NCBI GenBank assembly: GCA_963921935.1
Contig: OY998175.1
Coordinates: forward strand, 263,865,709 to 263,929,708
Direction: 5' to 3'
DNA length: 64,000 nt
Origin: Galeruca laticollis
Lineage: Eukaryota > Arthropoda > Insecta > Coleoptera > Chrysomelidae
Part shown: positions 22,888 through 33,620 of the stretch, one piece after another
Layout of the letters: each line of letters begins with the position of its first letter
Position numbering within the stretch: the first letter of the stretch is position 1
Program-made: the position numbers and the translations under genes
The notes under the pieces: model-generated
What the model saw: only the letters and a program-made list of their open reading frames with translations
Told to the model about the DNA's origin: nothing
The model's database searches: none

Positions 22888-24075
22888 ATCTTATTTTTAT
22901 CTCAATTCTAGACCTTAGGTCCATTTCTGGAAATTCTCTTTCCATCCAGTAGTTTGAGCAATAGAAGATTTCCGAATTCTCAAACTTTAATATGTAACGA
23001 AGTCTCTCTCTCTCTCTCTGTGTTTATCTTCCTCTAAAGCTGTAATTACCATTTCTGTTCCTTCGGCAATTTCTTCTAAGCGCTGGCAAAACCTTAATTT
23101 AATATGATCTTTTATCTTCTGCATCGTAATGTTTTTAATTTGGGTCATATCTTCTTGGGTAAAAGGAATATCCTTCCATATCTCCGTAGAAAACTTTAAA
23201 TTTTCTTTCTTAGCGAATATGTTGCCTTGGTAAGACGTAATACCATATGTAGTTAATGTTGCAAACGTTTCTTTTGTAACCAAACATATTATCTCCATAC
23301 CATTATTATAAAGTATTGTAATATAATCATGTGGTATAAGAGCTGCTCTATTGTTGTGAACACTTAGAAATATATTTTTGTAGTAACCCTTTAAGAAATA
23401 GACATTTTTATGGCATCCATTTCCGCTAACAAACCAACATAAGTATATTTGTTTTTATTGTTTATTGTAAATGCCGACAGTTTAGACACACCTGCTGGGT
23501 CTAGGTTTATCCAATGGCTATAAAAATAGTTTTCTAATCTCTCCCTCAATTGTGTTTTCTTCTCTTCTTTCTCCAGTAGACTTCTATATTCTCCCTTTAT
23601 TGCAGTTGTCTTTTCGAGAAAATCCAGCTTCCGCCTCTTGGTATCTAGCTCATCCATTTCCTGTTTTCGTTTCCTTGTCGATGTAATGTAAGCCTGCGAC
23701 AGAGGGTCGATTTCTTTAATCTTATGAGGAGAAAGTTTTTTGTTTTATTAGTTCTCTTCCTCAAAATACGTGTAACCAAATTATCTGTAGAGATTAGTCC
23801 AGCGTCCTGTATGTAGATATCTTCCGGTATAGTAGAAAATGGGGTGCTGGACCTAGAAAAGTAAGTCTCTACAGCTTTACATCGCCTCCGTTCTCCTTTT
23901 CTTCTACAATTTCTATATGGTTAACAGGGAGACAATTAAAGCTGCATGCAGAGAGAATATAATTTATAACCTTCTTCCTTGCGTCGGATTTTTTTGGTAA
24001 ATTTATTTGTAATCCCGTCAACTTTCTTGTATTGCTGTTACCCCAATAAACATATTGCTGCATATTGTTAAACAC
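22888..24075 (-). pseudogene. Gene B copy 2, right arm
   Basis: Mirror of 21489-22700. Frames 23298-22987 (MEIICLVTKETFATLTTYG), 23657-23391 (MDELDTKRRKLDFLEKT) and 24075-23869 (NNMQQYVYWGNSN) match the left arm closely. An AG dinucleotide run near 23003-23020 is longer than on the left (about nine against four) and shifts the frame, ending the protein early. A 180-bp deletion (relative to left 21308-21488) removes the N-terminal block. This copy is less complete than the left. Confidence 0.65.
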
Positions 24076-24424
24076 AAGACAACAATAATAGCAGAGTGTC
24101 TTTTTTTTACATCTTCATGTCGACACCCTGTATATTGACCATTCGATGTATTGACCTTTTGTTTTTGCTCGATAAAAAATGCATCTTATTGGTATATATA
24201 TAGACACATATGATAAATACATATTTGTGCCTCAGGGTGGGCTGGTTTTTTTACAACAGAAAGGTCACTGCAAAGTCTTACTGCATTTTATTTTCTCAAT
24301 TAAAATATGGGGATTCATTATATATTTCTTTAACATTAAATAGGAACAAAAGTGGAAAAAATTGTAAAACAACGATATCTTTGAATGTTTTTATTAGAAT
24401 ATTTATACAGGTTTATCAAAACGT

Positions 24425-25480
24425 ATACACACGAAATACAACTCTTTCTTTGTTTCTGTCGAGTGTATATTTTACTACGTCAATTTTTATTTCAATACTT
24501 TATTCTAAGTCTATTTCTTCTTCTAATTCTCGTTCTAACTAGTAATTCGAAAGGTAAAAAACATTTATATATTGTGTTGTTTTAATATGTACCGGATTCT
24601 ACCTCTACGCATAACTTCTTTAATTCCAAATATTACCACTTCTGTATCTCCAACCTTAATATAGCATTTTTGAGAGTTTCGAACATTTTTCTCCTTATTA
24701 TTATTATTATTCAATCTCTATATAATTAATAGGTAAGAAGTCTTATGCCAACTGTTTTATTACTATTATTTACAATTACGGTACAATTCTCCCGATACAT
24801 TCCATCTTACTCTGTTATAAAAATTATAAATATTTTCTATCTTAGCGAATGTGTTGTCTTAGGTAAGACGTAATACCATTTGTAGTAAATGTTGGAAAAA
24901 AACGTTTCTTCTTCTGTATGCAAACATATTATCTCCATACATTTATCATTATAAAGTATTGTAACATAACCATATGCAATAAGAACTGCTCTATTGTTGT
25001 TGTAAACACTTAGAAAATATATATTTGTTTTTTATTGTTTATGGTAATGGGTGCTGGCTCTAGACAAATAAGTCTCTCCAGCTATAATGTAACACTTTTG
25101 TATAATTCGAACATTGTCTCTGTTCTCCTTTCTTAGAGGTGCATGCAGAGAGAGAATGTAATTTATAACCTCCTTCCTTGCGTCGATTTCTTTTTTTTTA
25201 GTAGTAAATTTATTTGTAAGCCCGTCAACTTTCTTGTATTGTTGTTACCCCAATAAACATATTGCAACATATTGTTAAACACAAGACAGCAACTGTTTTG
25301 CAGACTTTTATTTTTTGACAACTTTGCCAACATTTTTGCAATCGACACAGAGTGTAACGGAGAATTCTGGAAGTACAATTTTTACTATCTTGTAGCAGAG
25401 TTATACAATCTTCTAAAGGAGTATAATCTTCTACATAGAAATTTCCAATAGAGTAGTTGTATATTGGGTGGATAATGTAG
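24425..25480 (-). pseudogene. Gene B copy 1, right arm
   Basis: Mirror of 19950-20975. The reverse complement carries TACAAGAAAGTTGACGGG, TAGAGCAG and the RVVFRVYTF end (near 24430). It is broken in the same way as the left copy, so the decay predates arm duplication. The plus-strand open frame 24210-24542 is an antisense shadow. Confidence 0.6.
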
Positions 25481-25782
25481 GCTGACGACGATAGATAGCA
25501 AGACAAGGTAACTGTAATACCGACACCTGGTGGATAATGTAGGTTGACGACGATAGATGGCAAGGTAACTGCATTGTCGACATCTGGTGGTGTAGTTTGG
25601 CCAATCAGACACGATGACGCAAACCAACCAGAGAACGAGTCCAATCCGATAATAATTTGGGTTTACTTCCGCTACACAAGATTTCGTGGGTTTGCTATGT
25701 TAGGTTATCGACGTCACGGCTAGATAGAAGATAACGAAGAAACATTATATTTGTATCACGTGTAAAATTTAATTTATTTTTG

Positions 25783-25830
25783 AATAGCGCGCTTCCAGCT
25801 CTTTAGACATAGAGCCATCATCAGTGCTTA
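25783..25830 (-). ncRNA. Hammerhead-like motif in the second Penelope family
   Basis: Minus strand: CTGATGA, stem II GGCTCT/AGAGCT with loop ATGTCTAA, then GGAAG and self-complementary GCGCGC. It resembles the Penelope hammerhead, but the expected GAAA/A-U pair at the base of stem III is replaced by G-C. It is therefore probably a degenerate or divergent ribozyme. Confidence 0.5.
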
Positions 25831-26737
25831 ATCTAAAATACATATTCAAATCACAACCAATAGTGTTAAATTACAAAGTGAAATTCATGTTGAGAAAGTT
25901 AACAATACTAATATATGAATTTAATTTAAAGGTGATACAAAAAGTTTTTTAAAATTAGAAATTTAATAATAGAAATGATTTTAATTACATTGAAGTTACC
26001 ATTCTTTAAATTTAGTAAGTGAAAGGTTGACTAAGTTCTTATAAATGAAAGATTTTTTACTTTAAAGATAAAAAGGTTGATAAAAAATACGTACTGTCAG
26101 ATTATATATAACAAAATTTCCTGGCTTCATCGCCTCCATTAATATTGAAACAGGTTAATAATTTTTTTAAATTTTATATTTACATTACACCAACTTGGAC
26201 ATCACATTTAAAATCGAATTTTACTTCCAAAGAATTATTTTATTTTCTTAAACGCCCGCCATGTTGGAACCTCTACAGGTGGCTGTGTCGGTTTGACTGA
26301 CAAATACTAGAACTTCAACTGTCAATTGGGTTTGTTCGATTGTTTGTGAATGCTCTGTTCAATTTGAGAGATCAAATGCAAAAATGATTATTCATTTAAC
26401 TTCAGAAAAGTAGTTGTAAACAATAATTAAATCAGTTAGGTGTAATATTTTATTTAATTTAGTAATTGTAATGAATGATTAGCAATTTAATCAAGATATT
26501 TAAAATTATTCAGAAGGTTAGGTTGAGAAAACGAACAAATTAGAATTTTCCTCATGTTGGAAGGGTGAGATCTAATGATGTATTCACACTATATTTTAAG
26601 ACAACACAAAAAGCATGCTCATGATTTAATATCATGGTCCTGAAGCATGTTCTAATGTATTGTCTCTAAACTAACCTATTTTAGCAAGCGTTATTGGTCT
26701 AGTGACAAGCAGGTTAGGACATTATCATTATTGAGGG

Positions 26738-27486
26738 TTACATGAGTTGACGATGTAAGGGTATATAGTTCCTATTTAGGCTCTCTTGTTTGTTTAGACA
26801 TTTATCATTAATTTTAAGCTCATTACTGATTTCAAGGTCTTCATAAAAATCTAGTAAAGTAAAGTTTTTAGAGTTGATGTTAACTAAAATCTTTGAATTT
26901 TCTGTGGGGCTAAAATTATGATTATTATATTTTAAGTGATGACCGAATGATGACTTGTTGGGTTTATTAATATGCTCATTTATACGGACTCCCAAAGGCC
27001 TGCATGTCCTTCCAATGTAGCTTGCCACACAATCTGAGCATTGTAACCTGTATACTCCACTTCTTTGTGAATGGTTAATTTTATCTTTAGAATTGATCAA
27101 AAAGGAACCCAATTTATTGGAAGTTCTATAAGATACTTTAATTGATTTATCAATATCTAGAAAACTTTGTGAAAATATTTTTGTGATATTTGAGTTAATG
27201 AAAGGTAATGAAATATAAATTTGATTAGGGATATTTATTTCGGGGTAAGCTAATTTATGTAATTTCTTAGAATTTACTTTTTGAACAAGGGTGTCGACTA
27301 TTGTGGGGTCGTAACCATTATTGTAGGCTATTAGTCTAATAATATTAAGTTCCTTCCTGTATTCAACTTTTTCCAATGGTATGTTGAAGAGTCTATGAAT
27401 ATAACAATAAAACGAGGCCATTTTGTGTTGTTTGGGGTGATTGGAAGGTGATTGGATTGGAAGCATCATTTGATGTCCTTCATTCA
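26738..27486 (-). CDS. Penelope-like C-terminus with GIY-YIG endonuclease
   Basis: The frame encodes HRLFNIPLEKVEYRKELNII, the RT-nuclease linker, then SGVYRLQCSDCVASYIGRTC: GIY-YIG core with CSDC, and RINEHINK with Arg and Glu-region residues expected for the fold. It ends NRNYIPLHRQLM. The RT palm and fingers are absent (5' truncation). The sequence is clearly different from the 12-15 kb family. The open frame continues past the insertion boundary to 27688 through minisatellite DNA, so the longer frame is an accidental chimera. The nuclease segment itself has no stop. Confidence 0.88.
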
Positions 27487-27967
27487 TAGATAGAAGATGA
27501 CACAAGGTTAACAGTATTAAGGAGACGTGGTGGACCATGTAGATTGACGACGACGACAACATATGGCAAGACAAGGTAACTGTATTACCGACACCTGGTG
27601 GATAATGTAGGTTGACGACGATAGATGGCCAGCATTGACGACATCTGGTGGTGTAGTTTAGCCAATCAGACACGGGGACCCTAACCAACCAGAGAACGAG
27701 TCAAATCATATACCAGGACGCTGATCAAACAGAGACGAGGATGCCCCGACTTCTCTCATCCTCGCGGGGTTTGCTTCTTTTACACAACCCTGTATACCTT
27801 TACACCCTAATATTTTTACGACTACACCCTGTATAACATTTTACGACTACAAATCGTCGTAGTGACGTACCTAACATAATACCGGTCATTCAACATTAAT
27901 CTGATTAATAATAACAAAGTGCCCCCTTATAAAGCAGAGTAATATGGTTTTCTTACCTATACGACTT

Positions 27968-28217
27968 ATTTGTACGAAGGCATGCTGTTTAGAATTCAAT
28001 AATACTTTTTCTCCTATCTTTTTCACTCCACCGTATATTTGTTCACTTTTACTCCAATGTGGTAATGCTGTTGACGATATCTATAATTTGGTATTTGTAC
28101 GAAGGCATGCTGTTTAAAATTCAGTAATATTTTTTCTTCTATCTTTTTCACTCCACCGTATATTTGTTCACTTTTACTCCAATATGGTAATGCTGTAGAC
28201 GATATCTATAATTTGAT
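27968..28217. repeat. 125-bp tandem duplication in the right arm
   Basis: ATTTGTACGAAGGCATGCTG starts at 27968 and again at 28093; the left arm has it once (18822-18946 in mirror). The duplication lies at the 5' side of gene A and occurred after the arms formed. Confidence 0.85.
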
Positions 28218-28609
28218 TTCCAATGCTCTTGTTAAATCCAGGACTGGTTATTTGACAAATAAACTTGTTGTATATTTTAAATCTTGCATTAGATGTGAGT
28301 CAAGTGAGGAAATCTTTGCCAACTGTTTTATCGTTGTTTACAATAACGTCGCACCTTTCCTTGTACTCTTCTTGGATGCAAAAGTTAAAAAAGTTGTTTG
28401 TCGGAAAATTTGGTATTTCTTTAAGTAGCCTATCGAGTTTAACGGCCGTCAATTCTACTTTGTTGTCAGTTAGTAAGAGGAAAAGACAGCTTAGCCTTAA
28501 CACAGTGTTTTACAGAAACCAATTCGCCAAACTTTCCACGTATATAACTATTAAAAGAACCAGATATTTCTTTTTTAACAAGTTAAGAATTTCTGTAGCA
28601 GTCCTCTAA
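28213..28609 (+). pseudogene. Gene A of the palindromic element, right-arm copy
   Basis: Mirror of 18422-18963. The frame 28213-28428 has VKSRTGYLTNKLVVYFKSC and NCFIVVYNNVAPFL; the overlapping frame 28265-28609 has KLKKLFVGKFGISLSSLSSL and continues to 28609. The A-run near 28385 has a different length from the left arm, so each arm is broken differently at this point. Function unknown. Confidence 0.5.
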
Positions 28610-28994
28610 GTCGCATAACTTTACAATCATTATGTGGTCACGAAATTGGTTCTGTTATTGGTATAAGTACATCTTCCAGCGCGTTTGATCGACTTCAATC
28701 TGACCAATAATAGCAGAGATATGTGCTAGTGCCCTAATGGCATCTCTTCTACACATCCTGTATACGATAATAATCTAACAAATATAATAACGTTTATTTG
28801 ACTTCAATCCGACCAATAATACCAAAGATATACGTTAGTGCCCTAATGGCATCTTTTTCTGTACATTCTGTATACGATAATATTCTAAAAATCATATTGC
28901 CGTTTATTAAACTCCAATCCGACAAATAATAACAGAGATATGGGGGAAACGCCGTTTTGGCACTCTGGTGAATAACAAATATTTGTTAGTGCCT

Positions 28995-29285
28995 TTATGG
29001 TAATGACTACGATAGATGGCAAGGTAACTGTATTATCGACACCTATTGGATAATGTATGTTGATGACGACAACGATAGATGGCAAGGTAACTGTTTTACC
29101 GACACCTGTCATATAATGTAGGTTACGACGACGACGATACATGGCAAGGTAACTGTTTTACCGACACCTGTCGGATAATGAAGGTTACGACGACGACGAT
29201 AGATGGCAGGATAAGATACTTGTATTACCGACACCTGTTGGATAGTATAGAATACGACGACGACGATAGATGGCAAGGATTTAAC
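28995..29285. repeat. Minisatellite, right arm
   Basis: Inverted counterpart of 17635-17925 (GACGACGACGATAGATGGCA units). The open frames over it are artefacts of the repeat. Confidence 0.8.
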
Positions 29286-29635
29286 GGATGACACGTACGA
29301 CGGCACGCATATACGTCACACACGTCACGTATGACAGATGAGACATTTGACGGCTGGCCATAATGGCCATACGGCACCTACGTCACGTATGACAGATGAG
29401 ACATTAGACTGATGACACATACGACGGAACGTACTTACGGCACATAGACAAACGGATGACACATACGACGGAACGTACATACGGGCACATAGACACATAA
29501 TAAAGAATATGATATCACAGAACAGATGGGGCATACGACACATTTGACAGTTGGCACACGTGGCGGGTTGACGTGACAGATTACAGATGACACGTGTGCC
29601 AGATGACACATGTGACAGATGACAGATGACAGTTA

Positions 29636-29936
29636 CGTCATAGGGCATGGTCACGTGACGTCATGGGGCGTGGTCACGTGACGTCATGGGGCGTGGTCAC
29701 GTGACGTCATGGGGGCGTGGTCACGTGACGTCATGGGGGCGTGGTCACGTGGCGTCATGGGGGAGTGGTCACGTGACGTCATGGGGGCGTGGTCACGTGA
29801 TGTCATGGGGGCGTGGTCACGTGACGTCATGGGGCGTGGTCACGTGACGTCATAGGGCGTGGTCACGTGACGTCATGGGGCGTGGTCACGTGACGTCATG
29901 GGGCGTGGTCGTGACGTCATATGACCTTGGTCTAGG
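29636..29936. repeat. Right terminal CRE/E-box array, about twelve units
   Basis: Twelve or so units of 23-24 bp with GGTCACGTGACGTCATGGGG. Each has CACGTG overlapping TGACGTCA. The left end has about four units, so copy number changed after the palindrome formed. Single-unit variants occur at 29751 (GTGGCGTC) and 29799 (GTGATGTC). Confidence 0.9.
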
Positions 29937-29959
29937 GCGGCCCATCCTCTACTTAGGTG

Positions 29960-30221
29960 TTTGAAAGCGGATTTGTTTGTTTTCCTTGACACCATTCTTT
30001 AGACTAGACCTCATACAATTGTTTCGATTTCACAGTATTTTGTCGAATAAATTGAAATGTATCTATTATTGGCAACATCTCTGTAAACACTGTTGTCTGC
30101 AACTTACTCTTAGTGTCACTTGAAGAATAATTACATTCCCTTATCTATATTGATCAAATTGGTTAATATATTATCAGGACAGTTTGTATTATGTGGAAGA
30201 ATTTCTCATACTGAATTAAAA
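29960..30221. other. Spacer before BEL gag
   Basis: AT-rich with no LTR or primer-binding site that I can recognise, so the BEL element's 5' end is missing or too decayed to see. Confidence 0.4.
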
Positions 30222-31570
30222 TGGCAGAATTAATTAAAACTCGAGCAACTAGCTAGGTTAGAATTTGAAATAAACTCATTGACTGCTCATTTTGAAAAAT
30301 ATAGGGAACTTCAGGATGAATTAGACTCTTTGACTCTGAACCCTCCAGATACAGAAGATCGAGATGTTGTAGAGGACAATTATTTTGACATGCTTTCCAA
30401 ACGTCAAAACCATTTAACTAGCTTCAATAAATCAATGAATACTCAAACAGTCATTCAAAACAAAATACAACTGCCCCACATAACCATAAAAACTTTTACA
30501 TGAATTCCTACTGAATATCAATCATTTATTGATCTTTTCACAGCTCTTATCATAGATAATATTATAATTTACAGTCCGACACTGACAAATTCTTTTACCT
30601 CAAAGATCATCTTAGAGGTGAGCTTATCACATAATTAAATAATATTGCCGTTACTGAGCAAAATTTGTCTATTGCACTAGATGTGTTACATAAGCGTTAT
30701 AGTAATAACAAGCAGTTGGTCAACTATTATTTCAAACAAATTTTGGATATAGCTTCAAAAATGTAATGACAATATACCGGGACAGTTCTCCGCTAAAAGT
30801 AAAGCAGCTTTAGACTCACTATCGACTTCGAATTTATCCAAAGAACAATTATTTGATCATTTAATTGTATACATTTTGGAAAGTAAACTAGATTTCGCCA
30901 CTAAAAAAGCCTTTGAAGAGCGAATTAAGTCGAATAATTTAATGGATACTAACATATTTTTTGAATTTTTAAATTGTAAATCTACAATTTTAGGAAATCT
31001 CTCCAGTGCGAGAAGTCTAGTGGAGAATATGACACATTTTGAAAATAATTTCAATTCAAATAAATCAAACGTCACATTACTCTCCAATTCAAATGCAGCA
31101 ATTCACGAAACTCATAGAACTAATGAATCTTCGTCTAGTAGTAATAATCACAATGATATAGCTATGTACTGTGCTTGTCGCAATGATACGAATCATCGCA
31201 TTTATTCATGTCAAAAATTTGTTTATGTGTCTGTCTCAGACAGATTGAATTTTGTTAAATTTGATAAACTTTGTTATAATTGTTTAGGTACAAAACACTC
31301 CTTGAATGGGTGTGGGTCATCCACAGTATTTGTAATATTCGTAATGGAAAATGTCATTCTCCATTACATTTATTTACTCCGCGCTATGTATCAGTAAACT
31401 CATTCCTCATCCCAACACATGGAACGTTCTCAACCCCCTCGCACTCCAAAAGTGGTGATTCTCTAAGATCACAATCTTTCCCTCGTCGAAGTAATTATCT
31501 AAGGTTACACTCTCATTTGAATTCTGCTACTCCAGTCAGTTCTCGTGGAGGTGATTATCTAAGGTCATAA
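30222..31570 (+). pseudogene. BEL/Pao gag remnant
   Basis: Frames give EKYRELQDELDSL (coiled coil), IQLPHITIKTF and SFIDLFTALI (the DUF1759-type gag block), then DRLNFVKFDKLCYNC. This last part belongs to two zinc knuckles, the second CYNCLGTKHSLNGC matching CX2CX4HX4C. This is the particle-forming protein of a BEL/Pao retrotransposon. Stops near 30500 and several frameshifts (30240, 30640, 30765, 31300) make it non-functional. Confidence 0.85.
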
Positions 31571-31639
31571 CCACAAAATAGATTTTCTAGTTCCTCTCGT
31601 GCTCAAGGTTCGGTGGGAAACCTAACCTCTCTCTACTGA

Positions 31640-33060
31640 GACTGGCACTTCTCAAGTAACATTGGCCCCTGCAAAATTGTTAATTTCTCCCACTCAGGGC
31701 CCCCTATGGAGGTCAAAGGTATTCTGGACAACGGAAGCCAATACTCTTTTGTTACTGTTTAAACAGCGGAAGATTTGAATTGTAAATTTGTTTCTCGTTC
31801 ACTTCAAATTTCATGCATTTCTAAAGGTCAAACTGCCATGAATAAAATGACTTCGATAGAGTTTCACTCCATTCATGACTCTTCAATGAAATGTACAATT
31901 TCTTGCGCAGTGGTTGATCATATTACTAAGAACTTACCTCAAATCTCTATTAATAAAATTTTATCGAACATCCCCCACCACATTCGTCAAGAACTGGGCG
32001 ACGACACCTTCGACACCCATCAGAAATTGGTATCCTTTTAGGAGCCGACCTTTGTTACCTTCTATTAAAATCTGACATCAAACAATTAGGAAATGGGCTT
32101 CCTACATTGATTCATACTCATCTGGGGTGGATAATTTCAGGTACTTCACCACATCATTACTTAGCTCTCCATGCTGATGTTAATTTAGCACTTCACTCCT
32201 TTCACATCGTCATGAATCCAGATATAACTATAACTAGGCTAGATGTAATTTTAGAGAGAAGTTTTAAACAAGATGATGTCTCTTCTCGTCCTCTGGTAAC
32301 ACATGAAGATGCAAGAGCCTTGCAAATATTTGTTTCCTCCACTGAAATAATTCCTTATGGAAGGTTTCAAGTCCATTAACCATTGATTTCTTCTCAAGCT
32401 CACTGCCTGCTAGGTGACTTATTTATTTCTGCTAGAAATATATTTTCGTCCCTTGAAAGGAAATTTGTAAGAAATCATGAGCTGAAAACTCCCCTTTGTC
32501 GGAACATAAATACTTTGTCCCTCATCTCAGTTTAGCAAAGACACATAGCGCCAGTACAAAGGACCGGATTTTATTTGATTTTTCGTCAATAACTTCGAGT
32601 TCCCTTTCTCTTAATGATATAACTTTGACAGGGCCTAGAGTCCAACCCGAACTGTTCGATATCTTAACGAAATTTCGGACTTATCCTTATGCTCTGACCG
32701 CTGACATCGAAAAGATGTATAGGCAGGTGAGCATGCACCCGAAATTTCATTTTTTGCAGAATGTCATTTGGGGATACTCTCCTCACGATCTTTTCACTTG
32801 TTTAGATCTTACCACTGTCTCCTTCGGCCAACGCAGTGTAGAGTTTTAAAAGAAAAAGCCCTACGAAATTCTCATTTACCCCATGTACAAGATGCTCTTT
32901 TAAATCAGACATATGCAGATGACATATTGAGATGTGCTCACTCAATAGCAGATTTGGAGCAACTGTATTTTGACTTAAGGCAATTTATTGAATTTTATCA
33001 AAAATTGATATTTATTCTTATATTTGAATACCTCATCATGGAAGTTCTCGTCATCACCTA
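31640..33060 (+). pseudogene. BEL/Pao protease and reverse transcriptase remnant (first element)
   Basis: ILDNGSQYSFVTV (31716-31755) is the retropepsin active-site region with DNGS. IHTHLGWIISGTSP follows, typical of the stretch between protease and RT. RT blocks are YFVPHLSLA, LTADIEKMYRQVSMHP and TYADDIL (near 32908-32928, catalytic DD). Frameshifts lie near 31758, 32040, 32380 and 32850. The frame ends near 33060 where a minus-strand LINE fragment begins. Confidence 0.85.
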
Positions 33061-33620
33061 ACTATTTATTGATATTTTCTGTAGACTGTTCTGTTTCTTC
33101 TGTAAATATGCCTTTTTGATATTGCTTTTTATAGGAAATACTGAATACTAAATAATTTTTTGCAGGGATATATGTATATTCTCCTTATCTTCCTTCGCCA
33201 CCACATTAACTTTTTTGAAAATTATTTGTAGTGAATTTCCTATTGCTTATTTCTGAAGTTGCTATGTTATATCCGGGGCTGTTCTATACTTCAGTTCTGT
33301 AATTGCATGATTTATCTCTTCTTAACAAGTTTTTATTTCTGTATCTTCCGCTATGCCAATTTGAACTTTTTCTTCTGTATGTTCTGAATCGGTATAAAAT
33401 AGTGTTTGGTAATATTATTTCTATCTTTCTATGATTTCCCCCATTTCTCCATTCTTATTTTCAACAAAATATATGTCTTCCTGTTTTTCTGATCTGATAT
33501 TTTTGCTGTTTCATAGAAAATCTTTCTCAAAATGTTTGCCAATCTTTTGTCTTTGATGCTTTAATTGGTTCTCATCTCATTTAATAAGGTTATTATTCTC
33601 TTGAATTCCCTTAAATGTGC
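33061..33620 (-). pseudogene. Non-LTR retrotransposon RT fragment inserted in BEL
   Basis: The minus strand reads EDIYFVENKNGEMGEI, YYQTLFYTDSEHTEEK and EEINHAITELKYRTAPD in one frame with scattered stops. This matches the N-terminal RT region of RTE-like LINEs (the usual GKAPGPDGI block is altered to YRTAPDIT). Neither end has a clear target duplication. Confidence 0.6.

Larger units (their letters stand above)
25733..27486 (-). mobile_element. 5'-truncated Penelope-like element (second family) in the right arm
   Basis: TAGATAGAAGAT flanks the 1,754-bp insert (25721-25732, 27487-27498). The left arm has the uninterrupted site (ATCTTCTATCTA near 19351-19362 and 19660-19671), a natural empty-site control. 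The coding part runs from the right edge to 26738 on the minus strand, and about 1 kb of 3' sequence with a hammerhead-like motif follows to 25733. Confidence 0.92.
17164..29953. mobile_element. Giant palindromic element (12.8 kb) with 6-bp target duplication
   Basis: The outer ends are AGTAGAGGATGGGCCGCCCT at 17164 and its reverse complement ending at 29953. TAGGTG lies immediately outside on both sides (17158-17163, 29954-29959). Landmark blocks occur in mirror order: CRE/E-box array, minisatellite, gene A, about 250-300-bp repeats, gene B copy 1, gene B copy 2. The inner ends are near 22695 and 22888, leaving a spacer of about 190 bp. Arms differ by scattered substitutions, a 180-bp deletion (left 21308-21488 is absent on the right), a 125-bp tandem duplication (right), repeat number, and a PLE insertion (right, 25733-27486). 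Six-bp duplication, AG...CT ends and long TIRs fit Polinton/Maverick-like integration, but none of that group's core genes is visible. Confidence 0.85.

Noticed and set aside
17164..29953. Assembly artefact as the cause of the palindrome
   Set aside because: The arms differ by substitutions, a 180-bp deletion, a 125-bp duplication, different repeat counts and an insertion with target duplication, so they are not a mirrored copy of one read. Long reads would still be needed for proof.
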